From positions 1 to 64,000 of the forward strand of contig CAVNZG010001082.1 in assembly GCA_963693315.1 (NCBI GenBank): DNA of 64,000 bases, given 5' to 3'. This stretch comes from Diogma glabrata. Taxonomy: Eukaryota; Arthropoda; Insecta; Diptera; Cylindrotomidae. The stretch's first letter is position 1, and every line of letters begins with the position of its first letter. Positions 33,401 through 45,109 of the stretch are shown here, in pieces. The notes under the pieces were generated by a model. The model was not told where the DNA came from. It searched no databases and was given only the letters and a program-made list of their open reading frames with translations. Made by a program: the position numbers and the translations under genes.

Positions 33401-35960
33401 AATGAAGCGCTTCTTCATTGATAAATCAATGAAGTGGCATAGCAGGCCGCGCACCTAGATGAGATTTATGTAGTCCCAAGCTAGCTTCAGCCTGTGGGAA
33501 CTAGAAAGAAATCCTGCTGCTCCAGCACAAATAACGGTATTGTACGGGTATCTCATGACAAAACGGATTAAACGAAAAGGCAAGTGAATGGGATAGACTC
33601 TGGCGACCCCCTTATACGACCAAACCGAGATCGCCCCCTCCAACCCCTTTATATATTTTTGTATCCACATTCACACGGTCACCTACCTCATATGTTCCCA
33701 CTCACACACACACACACACACCTACACTTACGCCTACACACATTCGCCTCTGCGCATTCACACATGCATCTACCTATACATACATACGTAGGTATACCCA
33801 TACATGCCTACATATATACATATACATGCATATGCACACATGCACACGTCCATGCCCATACGTCCATTCACACCACCCCACTCATCAACTACCACATTCG
33901 TACGCTCCTAATTGCATGACACGATCAAAAAAATTTATGGCGAGAATATTAGGTGACGAAAGATCTTATGCTTGACAGCTTGAATATAATGACAAGAACT
34001 TTAGGTTTAACAAAAATTTTGTGCAGGAATTCGTCGTGGGAGTGGAATTCGTTTTACCTTTCGGTAACCGATTGTAATGCTTCCAATGTACCCTTTGGTA
34101 CCTCAGAAGTTACTAAAAGCTGTTCAACCGTTTTCACCAGTATAGACTGATCCTACGGCTCCACCTCATTCCACGAATCAGTTAATGATGTCATCACATC
34201 TCCACGTTTTGGAATTGTAAAAAAAAATTCGCATCAGGACCACACATATGTTTAACGAACGAGATGCATGTCCCTAAACGCCATTGTAACGTTAACACTA
34301 ATTTTGTTCTCAGCCTAATGGGAAAAAAACATGCCCACAAAAAAATTCTTCAGAAATAATATTGAATTCATTGTCACATTGGAATATAGTATAAGAATTA
34401 TCGAACTGACACATCATTATACGTTGAGTCTCAATAATTGGACTAAATATTGTATGACGACAATAGCATGACGATATTCTTTTTCACCCACCATACCTTC
34501 TTCTACTAATACATTCGTCACTGCTAATTCACCAATCTTGGTTTTTCATTTCATCATCAATTTTATGATGAACCACATCCATGGATTGACTCAATATTAA
34601 ACAATCATCCATTGTTAATTATAATTATTTTTAAGTTTCTATCAATAAATTGTTGTTGTATTGTTTGCATGTTTACCATTGAATTAGGACAATCGTACGC
34701 GCATGCAACATACACACACTCACACACTTACACCCATATCCATAATCATTCATTCATCTAACCAAAACAAAATAAAATATGACTCACCCCATATTGTGGA
34801 AAACTCCCGCGTCTCCACCTTCCTGGATTCACCTTAGCCCGCCATGTCTCTCGGCCACAAATAATATCAAAATTTCACAGGAGCTGCACCTCGATCCGTA
34901 GTAGTATTATTTTTAGTCCGTAGTTTTTTTTGGTGTAGTTTTATTTTATCGAAGCACGCTTTTCTTATTTTTTTTTTGTATTTGATAATCAGTTACGTCA
35001 AATGAATTTATTCTAGTCATTCAAGATCTTATGGTAATTAAAATAAGTAACATTTAACACATGAATTCTTACAGTTTTTTTCTTTGTTTGTACAATTATT
35101 TCCTATTTGACATTTATGATTAGCGACACGAAACATTTAATATCACAAAATCTAATATGCAAAAGCATACAGCTTAAACTTTTAATATCACAGATTTTAA
35201 TGCTCGATTACAAAACTTTGATATTTACATCACAAAATCTAATATGCAAAAGCATATCGTTTTAATTTTTAAGATCACATTTGGTCATCATATTTGGTTG
35301 TGGTTCTTCCTTATCTCTAGAGAAAAAGAAAATTCATCCCGAAAAAAAATTAATCTGCCTCTATTTGTTTTTTTATGTCAAAATTTCCACAACAGCTGTC
35401 ATGTTGTTCAACAATAAATCGAAATAAGAGCGCGAAGCCATCTCGCGGCATCTATTTATATCATACTAACGCCGTTTACAAGCCATAACAAAACGATAAG
35501 TTTGTTTCTTGGGTATTTTCTTTCGTTAAATTTTTGTTCCCACTAAGGAATTTGTACAACTAACTTGCATCAAAATTGGAAAAGAATTATAAAAAAAATT
35601 GATTACGAAATGGTTGTAAGAAATTATATTAAAAAAAAAAGGTGGCAAAAGCAGTTTCAGAAGTTCATGACAATACAGCAAACGAGAAGTAACGTATTGA
35701 TTGATTCTTCCTATCTTGTGAGAAATAGAGCGATTTCAAATTAGGGAAATTGCACAACTGTTTTATGACAAATTTAAACAGAAATTATTGCGATAGACGA
35801 TTACGAATAAGAAGTTAAGTTAAAAAATAAACGACAATAACTACAGAAGTTGTTGTTAATGTAAATTTAATGCGTGTGGGAAAGCAGGGCGACACCAATT
35901 TACGAAGATTGAATAATAGCCTTATAACAATTACGAAGATCGAATAACAGCTTCGTTACA
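33401..35960 (+). repeat. Unit B of an old tandem duplication
   Basis: Same block order as unit A, offset by ~3356 bp at the left edge. Its hairpin reads AATGAAGCGCTTCTTCATTG. The right edge (GCGTGTGGGAAAGCAGGGCG, then GCTTCGTTACA) matches unit A's GCGTGTGAGAAAGTAGGGCG and GCTTCGTACA. Confidence 0.85.
34060..34615 (-). pseudogene. HPS1-like N-terminal fragment, copy B (more decayed)
   Basis: It is collinear with copy A. Recognisable pieces on the minus strand are S-P-I-I-E-T-Q-R-I-M-M-C-Q-F-D-N-S-Y-T, D-S-W-N-E-V, and V-K-T-V-E-Q-L-L-V-T-S followed by L-E-A-L-Q-S-V-T. Several stops and frame changes lie between them. The conserved residues agree with copy A where both are readable, which supports a real ancestral coding sequence. 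Confidence 0.55.
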
Positions 35961-36619
35961 ATCTAAGATATGAGGCACAACTTATTGTTTCAATTTGACA
36001 TTGACTAAAGTTTTCTATTTGTCATAAAAAGAATTAGAACACACTGTAAATTCTTTTCAATAATCAAGAAAATCAAGAAAATCATTTCACCTAATTTAAT
36101 TCACAGATTGTATTGTAGTTAGAAAAATTTATAGCTGGGTAGAAAGTGTTTTGTTTTATTTTTATCAAATTTGTATTTCCGATTTAACTAACTTGTATCT
36201 ATGATCACACGCAAAATATCATCGACCATCCTTTATGTAACAAAGATAATGGTTGTCGAATTACGGCTGGCATTTCTGCTTTTCAATCCTTTAATTTCCT
36301 TTTAAATTACACATATTTCATTTAATGATTCATAAAAATTTTAATATTTTCACGAACTGTCACGAACTCAACAAGAGACAACAAAAAAAAATGAAAGAAA
36401 AATAACCTCTGAGTGGTTCTTTTCTTCAGTGGAACTAAGTTTATTATTTCGCATAACGATAAAAGTTATATCGACTGCGTAGAATCGGTAAATACCTTTT
36501 AAACGCTGATGAAATTATTTCTGGGACAACTGTTTCGTAACAATTTCAATTATTTCAGTTTTTGGACTATTCCGTCAAAATTTTTTCCCTAGTTCACAAA
36601 AAGATTCCGGATCGACAAA
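35961..36619. other. AT-rich spacer, nothing recognised
   Basis: No ORF or repeat that I can support. The LINE pseudogene tail begins close to 36620. Confidence 0.4.
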
Positions 36620-38340
36620 AGTGTATTGCACCGTTCCTGCATAACCATGCACCTACATACTAAATTGTTGCATTGTTACCATTACCAAGGTTGGTTAGCT
36701 TGGTTACATAGTCCCCAACCATTTTAGATGTGATGTTGTAAGTGCTTAGTGGCTTAACGGCTGCTTGGCTGTCCGACATGATAGCGATCCTCTTGTTCTA
36801 ATAATTTATTTTCAAACTAAAGTCTACTTTTTTTTAATTGCATATATTTCAGCATGGAAGACGCTGATGTAGGTGTCCATTGTCTCAAAGCATTTGGTTT
36901 TTGTTCTAAATGCTCCCGAGCCAACCTCAACCTCGTGTATTTACTACTCCACTCCGTTTAATGGCTCAACGAATATTTTCTATTGATGTTGGACTGCTTA
37001 ATCACTCCGCCTTCAGGAAACTCAAGCAAAGGCTTCTCTCTTGAAGGTCTCTCTCAATGTGTAGAATTGATGACCATTCCCTTTCCCATACCCTCTATGC
37101 TGTATCCCAGTATATTTCTCTGAGTATGCTGTCAATCTGGAAGTGGAGTGGTACCAGTTCTAGCTGCATCTCAAGTGACACGGTCGGACATCTTCTCTTT
37201 GCACAATTTATGCAGATATTCTGCACTTTTCCAACCCCGTTTTCCCAGAGTGGAGCTGTGCTATTCTGTGCTATGCGACTGCTCCGTACGGGATAACTGA
37301 TATCACTATCAAGGTATAAATCTACTTTAGGATAGTTGGCTGCAACCCCATGTTAACTGCAACCCCACCACAGGAGTTTGCAATTGTTGCTACTCCCAAA
37401 TATTTTGTCGCCTGTATGCAGATTCAATTATAGAGCCCCACATGAGGATTACTTTTATTTTAAGTTTTCTTATCTTGGTGAATCGTAACCTAAGTAGTTT
37501 TACTAAGTTTGAGTTTTAGTTTCCCAGATGTGCATCATATGTCCACCAGATTAAATCCCATCTGCACAATATCACAGAGTGTCTCCACAAACTTACTTCT
37601 AGCGATAATGACTATACCATTCGCATACTTAAGAGGTCTGTTGCCCGGCGGTTACCTATCCGACTGTCATGCACAGGAGATTTTACCAAAGCTCTAGTTC
37701 GAATGTGGTTGGAATCTTTACCATTGTAATTAACATAAAATATATTAATCTGATGGGTTTATGAGACTTTAGCTATGTGACATCTTTCGTTCCTACTTTT
37801 GGAAGAATATCACTTTTGCCGTTCTCCATGTTTCTAGAATATGCAATATGCTAGTGCTAGACTGTCCAGGAACTGCGAGAACAGCCACTTTTATCCTTTT
37901 TTGTGGGAATAGCGTGGACTATCCAGTCCACCCCTGGTGATTGGTATAGCTGTAGAATCTCTATATAGTCCACTTTCTACGGTTTACCGTTAAAAGTGTG
38001 GCATCAACCCCCAGTCATCTTGCCTTGGTCTTTTATTGTTTATTGCGCATACGATTATACTTCCCGGCAAGTGTGTTTTTAGAATAAAAGGAGCTCTCTG
38101 CATTTCGTCCCCAGTATATATTTCACCTGATGCTCAGCGAAATTTTAATACTAGCAATGTCTTTCGCCACAGCGTTATGCAACCTAACCGCTACAGACGT
38201 TGCAGAGATATTATCATAGAATATTCTAAAGTTACTTCTTTTGGCCCTCCTGATTTCCTTATTATATGGTTGTAAGCACCCTAGTCTACTGTCCCCAATT
38301 GCCGGGGGTTTTGCCGTTGAAGAGCCTTCGTACTTCAGTT
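36620..38340 (-). pseudogene. Decayed LINE pol (RT plus RNase H), I/R1/LOA-like
   Basis: Pieces on the minus strand appear in the proper order. N-K-E-I-R-R-A-K-R-S and A-V-R-L-H-N-A-V-A-K-D at ~38270-38130 match the pre-RT region. Y-A-N-G-I-V-I-I-A-R-S-K-F-V-E-T-L at ~37650-37590 is the catalytic box, with N-G in place of D-D. C-P-T-V-S-L-E-M..L-V-P-L-H at ~37190-37150 is the post-RT region. G-S-G-A-F-R...V-F-H-A-E-I-Y-A-I at ~36920-36840 and S-D-S-Q-A-A-V at ~36775 are RNase H. Many stops and frame changes separate them, so it is old. An RNase H domain points to the I/R1/LOA group. Confidence 0.7.
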
Positions 38341-38530
38341 ATTAATATTCACAATGGTTTGGTCCACCAAAACTAGGTCTAGTTCAAACATAATAGTTCT
38401 ACGTTCTGGCAACGAGGGTTTATTTATGAGTTGGTGCCCACCGTTAGATTGAACAACTCATGTCTTGACCTGCTGACAAAGGTACGTCTTTCAACCAATT
38501 ATCTTTGAGGTTCATGAAAATTAATTTATG

Positions 38531-39712
38531 ATAGACCAAGCTCCCACGACACTTTAGTCTACCTCACATGTAACCTCTGTGCAATTGGGTTTAGCTTATA
38601 TAACCTTTTTCAGAAAATATCTATCCAGTGGCCGACTTTCTCTTTTACGTTAATTAATTTTTGTAATCACTAATTAAAAAAGCCTACTTATTTGGAATGT
38701 AACCTCGCTGAAATTTCTTGATATAATTGAGAATTTTGTATAATTTAAGAAAATCTTGGTCTGCCTTGAGATTTTTGTTTTAAAGTACCTGGCAGACCTA
38801 ATTGAATGGATGAAAAATTGATGCCATAGTTACCCCACATGTAACCTCGCTGAAATTTCGTGACATAATTGAGACTTTTGTTTAGTTACAAAAAACGTTG
38901 GTCGGCCTTGAAATTTTTGTTTTTAAGTGCCTGGCAGACCTAATTGAATGGATGAAAAATTGATGCCATAGTTACCCCACATGTAACCTCGCTGAAATTT
39001 CTTGACATAATTGAGACTTTTGTTTAGTTACAAAAAATGTTGGTCGGCCTTGAAATTTTTGTTTTTAAGTGCCTGGCAGACCTAGTTGAATGGATGAAAA
39101 ATTGATGCCATAGTTACCCCACATGTAACTTCGCTGAAATTTCTTGACATAATTGAGACTTTTGTTTAGTTACAGAAAACTTTGGTCGGCCTTAAGATTT
39201 TTGTTTTTAAGTGCCTGGCAGACCTAATTGAATGGATGAAAAATTGATGCCATATATACCCCACATGTAACCTCGCTGGAATTTCTTGACATAATTGAGA
39301 CTTTTGTTTAGTTACAAAAAATGTTGGTCGGCATTGAAATTTTTGTTTTTAAGTGCCTGGCAGACCTAATTGAATGGATGAAAAATTGATGCCATAGTTA
39401 CCTCACATGTAACCTTCTCCAGATTTTTGTATATAAAAGAGTACATCTTGTCTAATAAAAAAGACATCTGTCGGCCTCGCAAAAAACATTAATAAATATA
39501 GCCGACGTTATTTTTAATAAATGACATCGCGCGCGAGAATAATGCATTACACCAGCAGTTTGAATTTTAGAATGGTTCGGTAACAATTTTCAATAATTAT
39601 ATTTTTTGACATTTTATTGTTAATAATTTCGATGATGTTGATAATTTAATAATAAACAATTTTCATGGACAATTTTCTAGAACATTCTTACTATATACTG
39701 CCACACATCCAT
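38531..39712 (+). repeat. Left TIR with five 142-bp subterminal repeats
   Basis: From ~38700 to ~39420 the unit CTTGACATAATTGAGACTTT ... CCTGGCAGACCTAATTGAAT ... GTTACCCCACATGTAACCTC is repeated; CCTGGCAGACC recurs at about 38788, 38930, 39072, 39213 and 39355. The short motif ACATGTAACCT also occurs close to the very end (~38570). Its regular spacing is what transposase-binding subterminal repeats look like. Confidence 0.9.
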
Positions 39713-39915
39713 AAAAAGTTAGATAAAAGAAATTAATATAAGAGATTTTTTTATTACAAATAATTTTAACAATAACAATTATAATTCAATACTTTTAAAA
39801 TAATATTTTAATATTTCATATTTAATTTTATAATTTTTATCATATTTTGCTAGTAAATAATAGTAGAAAACAAAAAGAATATTTAAGTCCTTTCATATTT
39901 ACATCAAGAAAGCGG

Positions 39916-40719
39916 TCATCCGTCGATATCATCAAAACAATCCAGTTCTGTTCGATCATTGTCATCGTCGTCATCATTTTCCTCATAGAGTTTATCGTCC
40001 TGTAGAAGAACATCTTCTACGCGTTGAGGAAGTGATGATCCTTTGTACCAAAGTGGTTTTAATTTTTGATCTTCGAGAAGCCAACCGTTTTCCTCAGGAC
40101 GATAAACCATGCATTCAGCATTTGTGGCGTTTTGCCACATAGAGTTAATAAAAATAGTGCGTAATACTTTTGGTTGAAGAGAACGCCAGCACGGAGGAAT
40201 TAAAGAGCTGTCAAAATTTTTTAGTTTTTTTAAAAAATATTCATGCTGATTATTAGCAGTGTAGAACTGTTGGAATATTTCATATCTCGCAGCATTTACA
40301 GTTTTACAATTTTTAATGTTGTAGAATTCTACTGTAAACGCCTGCAAATTTTCCATTTTGTCGTCGTCTAAAATATCAATTGGAGTTGTCAATGATATAA
40401 AGAGATTTTGGAATTTGAGTGATTTTTCTAATATATTGAACGGCCGAATTTTACCTTTCTTAACAAAGGTATAGTCTGATCCCGTATAAGCGTGGAACCC
40501 AGGCAGACTGCGGCATAATCGTTCACCTAATATTTCTGCCAAACGTGAACAATTATAACATAAAATGTCATTATGGTTATCAAAACATTGTAACCATATT
40601 TCTACGTTCAAAAATTTATAATAATTACCCAATAAAATAATGAGTATGTCGGTATCTGAAGCCTGGATTACTATTGTCTGTAAATATCGTAACATTTTTG
40701 TCCTTTTCCTCACATACAA
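39916..40719 (-). CDS. Transposon-encoded protein with S-D-T-D motif (PIN/XPG-like?)
   Basis: A 267-aa frame whose first start-like codon is TTG; the first ATG is residue 9 (~40695). Another short frame with a C-x-x-C pair and an ATG (near 40748) overlaps upstream, so the true N-terminus may need splicing or is frameshifted. Visible motifs are A-S-D-T-D-I-L-I-I-L-L at residues 20-30, L-P-G-F-H-A-Y-T-G-S-D at 72-82, and W-R-S-L-Q-P near 180. There is an Asp/Glu-rich tail. From memory the pair SDTDxLV(I/M)L and (F/L)HAxTGxD marks a widespread family in insects and cnidarians, probably a PIN/XPG-fold nuclease linked to mobile elements. The catalytic role is inferred. Confidence 0.6.
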   Translation of the reverse strand: MYVRKRTKMLRYLQTIVIQASDTDILIILLGNYYKFLNVEIWLQCFDNHNDILCYNCSRLAEILGERLCRSLPGFHAYTGSDYTFVKKGKIRPFNILEKSLKFQNLFISLTTPIDILDDDKMENLQAFTVEFYNIKNCKTVNAARYEIFQQFYTANNQHEYFLKKLKNFDSSLIPPCWRSLQPKVLRTIFINSMWQNATNAECMVYRPEENGWLLEDQKLKPLWYKGSSLPQRVEDVLLQDDKLYEENDDDDDNDRTELDCFDDIDG

Positions 40720-40791
40720 AACAGATTTTAAACTTTAAATTATTCATAATAACAACCCTTTAGAAAAACAAATTATTTTATACATGTATAT

Positions 40792-42089
40792 TAGAGTGTT
40801 CCTTAATTTTCAATTTCAAAATATTTTTGGTCTCACCCCCTAAATCGGTGTGTATACATATAAAAATGAACTGTAAGAAATTTTAGGTCCATCAAATAAA
40901 GTTAACCCGTGCCGACTTGAAGTTGAACTTTGGTTCCATATGAAATCATCGTACAAAAGAAAAATCCTTACTGTACTGTTTTAGATTTTACTCAAACTTT
41001 GTGGAAATGTTCTTAAGGGTTCAAAATATCAAAATCCACAAGGATTTAATTTTTGCACGCGCCACTTCCGGTCCACACAAAATAAAGCACTTGAAAAGTC
41101 GTATTTTTGTGTTTTGCGGTTTTAGCTGTAAAACTTTTTCTATTAAAGATATTGCTTCGATCAAGATGGCATTATAAAGCTGAAAAATGATAATTTTTAA
41201 AACAAAAATAAAAATTGATATTATTCATATATTTGAAAAATGAGAGAGTATTTTAAATACGTGTATTTTATTGATTTCTTGTGATTTTCAATTGACACCA
41301 GTGTCTGCACTGTTGAGTATAAAAGTCTAAATATTCTTAAATATCAAAGTGCACATATTGTTATAGTATAAAAAATTAACATCGACTCGTTCGGTCAACT
41401 CGTAATGCAAAAACTCTTTATTTGAAATTTTGAAATTTCAGCAAAATAGCATATTTCAGGCTACAATTTGGACGTGTTTGGTAAAAGACAAAAATTTGAA
41501 ATTAGCAGGATATTCAGTTCTTACCTTTAACTTTAAAAAAGTTTAAAGCTTGTTTTTTTATTTCCTCCTGACGCGGGTGTACAGCCGTTTAAAGAGAAGC
41601 CAACATTTGTTTCTTACAGCTTACAGCTTCTTACTTACAGATTACAGTTTCTTACATTTTTAGTTTTGTTTTAAAAATGACCATATTTCAGCTTTATAAT
41701 GCCACATTGATCGAATCAATATCTTTAATAGAAAAAGTTTTACAGCTAAAACCGCAAAACACAAAAATACGACTTTTCAAGTGCTTTATTTTGTGTGGAC
41801 CGGAAGTGGCGCGTGCAAAAAATAAATCCTTGTGGATTTTGATCTTTTGAACCTTAAAGAACATTTCCACAACGTTTGAGTAAAATCTAAAACAGTACAG
41901 CAAGAATTTTTCTTTTTTTCGATGATTTCATATGGAACCAAAGTTCAACATCAAGTCGGCACGGGTTAACTTTATTTGATTGACCTAAAATTTCTTGCAG
42001 TTCATTTTTAAATGTATACACACCGATTTAGGGGGTGAGATCAAAAATTTATCATAATTTTTTTCCCCATATAGCTAAGGAACACCCTA
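40792..42089. mobile_element. Nested hAT-like foldback with 8-bp target duplication
   Basis: ATGTATAT flanks both sides (40784-40791 and 42090-42097). The ends are TAGAGTGTTCC and GGAACACCCTA. The arms of ~390 bp (to ~41182 and from ~41690) are close reverse complements, sharing AACCCGTGCCGACTTGA, GCGCCACTTCCGGTCCACAC and CTAAAACCGCAAAAC. The ~500-bp centre is AT-rich and non-coding. The 8-bp duplication indicates an hAT-type transposase acted in trans. Confidence 0.88.
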
Positions 42090-42281
42090 ATGTATATAAA
42101 AAAATTAAACGACTTGAAAAAATATGTAACACTCTTTTTTCACTTAAAAGTACGTCGAACAATGTAGTTTTACGCTTCACACTCGATGGTAGCAATAAAC
42201 AAATTGTATATAAAACAAAAAAGTGTGTAAAATAGTCAAAGAGATATGAAACTTCAAAGATTGCTGCGTTTTAGGTATTTT

Positions 42282-43485
42282 TTTTAATGCATGTATGGAA
42301 GCATATAGTAAGAATGTTCCAGATTATTATAATAATCATGAAAATTGTTTATTATTAAATTATCAATATCATCGAAATTATTAACAATAAAATGTCAAAA
42401 AATATAATTATTGAAAATTGTTACCGAACCATTCTAAAATTCAAACTGCTGGTGTAATGCATTATTCTCGCGCGCGATGTCATTTATTAAAAATAACGTC
42501 GGCTATATTTATTAATGTTTTTTGCGAGGCCGACAGATGTTTTTTTATTAGACAAGATGTACTCTTTTATATACAAAAATCTGGAGAAGGTTACATGTGA
42601 GGTAACTATGGCATCAATTTTTCATCCATTCAATTAGGTCTGCCAGGCACTTAAAAACAAAAATTTCAATGCCGACCAACATTTTTTGTAACTAAACAAA
42701 AGTCTCAATTATGTCAAGAAATTCCAGCGAGGTTACATGTGGGGTATATATGGCATCAATTTTTCATCCATTCAATTAGGTCTGCCAGGCACTTAAAAAC
42801 AAAAATCTTAAGGCCGACAAAAGTTTTCTGTAACTAAACAAAAGTCTCAATTATGTCATGAAATTTCAGCGAAGTTACATGTGGGGTAACTATGGCATCA
42901 GTTTTTCATCTATTTAATTAGGTCTGCCAGGCACTTAAAAACAAAAATCTTAAGGCCGACCAACATTTTTTGTAACTAAACAAAAGTCTCAATTATGTCA
43001 AGAAATTTTAGCGAGGTTACATGTGGGGTAACTATGGCATTTATTTTTCATCCATTCAATTAGGTCTGCCAGGCACTTAAAAACAAAAATTTCAAGGCCG
43101 ACCAACGTTTTTTGTAACTAAACAAAAGTCTCAATTATGTCAAGAAATTTCAGCGAGGTTACATGTGGGGTAACTATGGCATCAATTTTTCATCCATTCA
43201 ATTAGGTCTGCCAGGTACTTTAAAACAAAAATCTCAAGGCAGACCAAGATTTTCTTAAATTATACAAAATTCTCAATTATATCAAGAAATTTCAGCGAGG
43301 TTACATTCCAAATAAGTAGGCTTTTGTAATTAGTGATTACAAAAATTAATTAAAAATATTAATTAACGTAAATGAGAAAGTCGGCCACTGGATAGATATT
43401 TTCTGAAAAAGGTTATATAAGCTAAACTCAATTGCACAGAGGTTACATGTGAGGTAGACTAAAGTGTCGTGGGAGCTTGGTCTAT
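42282..43485 (-). repeat. Right TIR with five 142-bp subterminal repeats
   Basis: Mirror image of the left TIR. GGTCTGCCAGG recurs at about 42638, 42779, 42921, 43063 and 43205. The inner part matches through GCATTATTCTCGCGCGCGAT. Differences between the two TIRs are few, and the five units keep their register across both ends. Confidence 0.9.
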
Positions 43486-44098
43486 GAGGGCAAGCTTTAC
43501 TTTGCGAACAGAAATAAATTTTATTGTGAATTAAAAATGCCGAATTTTTTAACGACAGTGATAAGACGAAGTTGAGGGTACAGAATGGTTATGATCTTAA
43601 TCTTAACTTATAAACCCTGCATCAGCACAAACAAATTTGAACAGGAGGCTACAAACTGGAAATTAGGATGCAGAACTGTGGAAATTGTAAGGTTATTTAC
43701 CAAGTTGCATAAAAATCAAATGACTTAAAGTTATTTCAAATGAATTTTCAAATAAATAATTGTTCGGAAGGACCACCTCTTGCACGATCAGGTTTACAGA
43801 TGAACTGGAAACCTCATTTTACGTCAAGTATGGTGTTTGTGCGTATATATCAGAATTGCATTCCATATGTGAGAATACAAATTTTTAAATTAAATTCAAA
43901 TTTTTTTTTTGTAAAATTTTTCTGAAGTTGTTCCTGACGGTATGTGCAGATTTATTTCTAATAGATTGACCGTTCCAAAGGCTGATCTTTTTTTTGGAGA
44001 AAAAACAACTGCAAAGTGTTAAGTAACGGAAATAATTGTTTGTCAAACTATTATTGAGAATTTTGTATTATTCGTTGTAAATAAAATAAGCTAATTTT
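43486..44098. other. AT-rich spacer, nothing recognised
   Basis: No supported gene. The short ORF at 43740-43925 has no motif. A short interspersed repeat begins at 44099. Confidence 0.4.
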
Positions 44099-44352
<254 letters not shown>

Positions 44353-44359
44353 CGATATG

Positions 44360-44820
44360 AGGTATAACGGAATTTAGCGGCACTCTCACGGTCGCATTTT
44401 TCAACCTAGACCAAAAATTTTTTCTGAGCGTGTTGCGGCAAACAATCTCTTGGATAAATTTGACAACTGGCCATATCCGGGTACAGGTTAAGAGTCTAGA
44501 GCCTTAAAACTGTCAAAAACAAAGCGTTATAACGGCCGTTTGGGGCAAAATATGTAAACAAAATTTATAAATATTAATTACTTGAACATATTTCTATCAT
44601 TTTTTAAAAAGCCAGACATCTGCAATAAAAGGTTCTTTAGCTATCTGCAATAAACTGTGTGAAGTACAACGGCATTTAGCGGCACTTTCACGGTCGCATT
44701 TTTTCACTTACGCTAAAAATATTTTCTGGGTATGTTGCGGCAAATAGTCTCCTAAATATGTTTGACAATTGGCCATATCGGGGTACAGGTTAAGTGCCTA
44801 GAGCCCAAAAACTGTATAAA
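44360..44820 (+). repeat. Two-unit direct repeat, period ~295 bp
   Basis: Both ~165-bp copies share TTAGCGGCACT-TCACGGTCGCATTTTT, GTTGCGGCAAA, GACAA-TGGCCATATC-GGGTACAGGTTAAG and CTAGAGCC. The intervening sequence (44525-44655) is not repeated. No coding signal. 44921-44990 holds AAATCTACCTATT, recalling the short repeat's end. Confidence 0.85.
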
Positions 44821-45109
44821 ATAATGTTTATTTTTAAAGTTAGTTTAACACTTCTGTTTTTAATTAGTATTTTTTATAAAGTAATCTGATAAATCCGATT
44901 CTAATTGCACACATAACTGTCTGATCCCGAAATCTACCTATTTCTAGCGGATATACCTGCCGCTCGGACTTTTACTAGTCAGACACATTGGTACATTTCT
45001 TTGCGTTATTTATACATTCAGTAACGATTTCGGGCATTTTAGTTGTTCTTCTTTATTTTAAAGGACTGTACTTTATAGATTTTTTATTAAAACTCTCTCT
45101 CTCTGGCGT

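Larger units (their letters stand above)
38531..43485 (-). mobile_element. Large DNA transposon with ~1.2-kb TIRs and subterminal repeats (Academ-like?)
   Basis: The ends are TAGACCAAGCTCCCACGACA and its reverse complement, flanked on both sides by TGA (38529-38531 and 43485-43487 region), a probable 3-bp target duplication. Each terminal inverted repeat is ~1.2 kb and includes five ~142-bp tandem units. Between them lies a minus-strand ORF (39916-40719) and a nested hAT-like foldback. Long TIRs, a ~3-bp duplication and a PIN/XPG-like motif in the ORF would suit the Academ superfamily, but I cannot confirm that. The nested insertion and short coding region suggest this copy is not autonomous. 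Confidence 0.8.

Noticed and set aside
33584..33919. 111-codon ORF rich in His and Thr
   Set aside because: It is a translation of the CA-rich tract in unit B; no conserved equivalent in unit A.
38700..39420. Regular 142-bp repeats considered as a CRISPR array or centromeric satellite
   Set aside because: No distinct spacers separate the units, the context is eukaryotic, and the mirror-image copy at 42600-43320 shows they belong to transposon TIRs.
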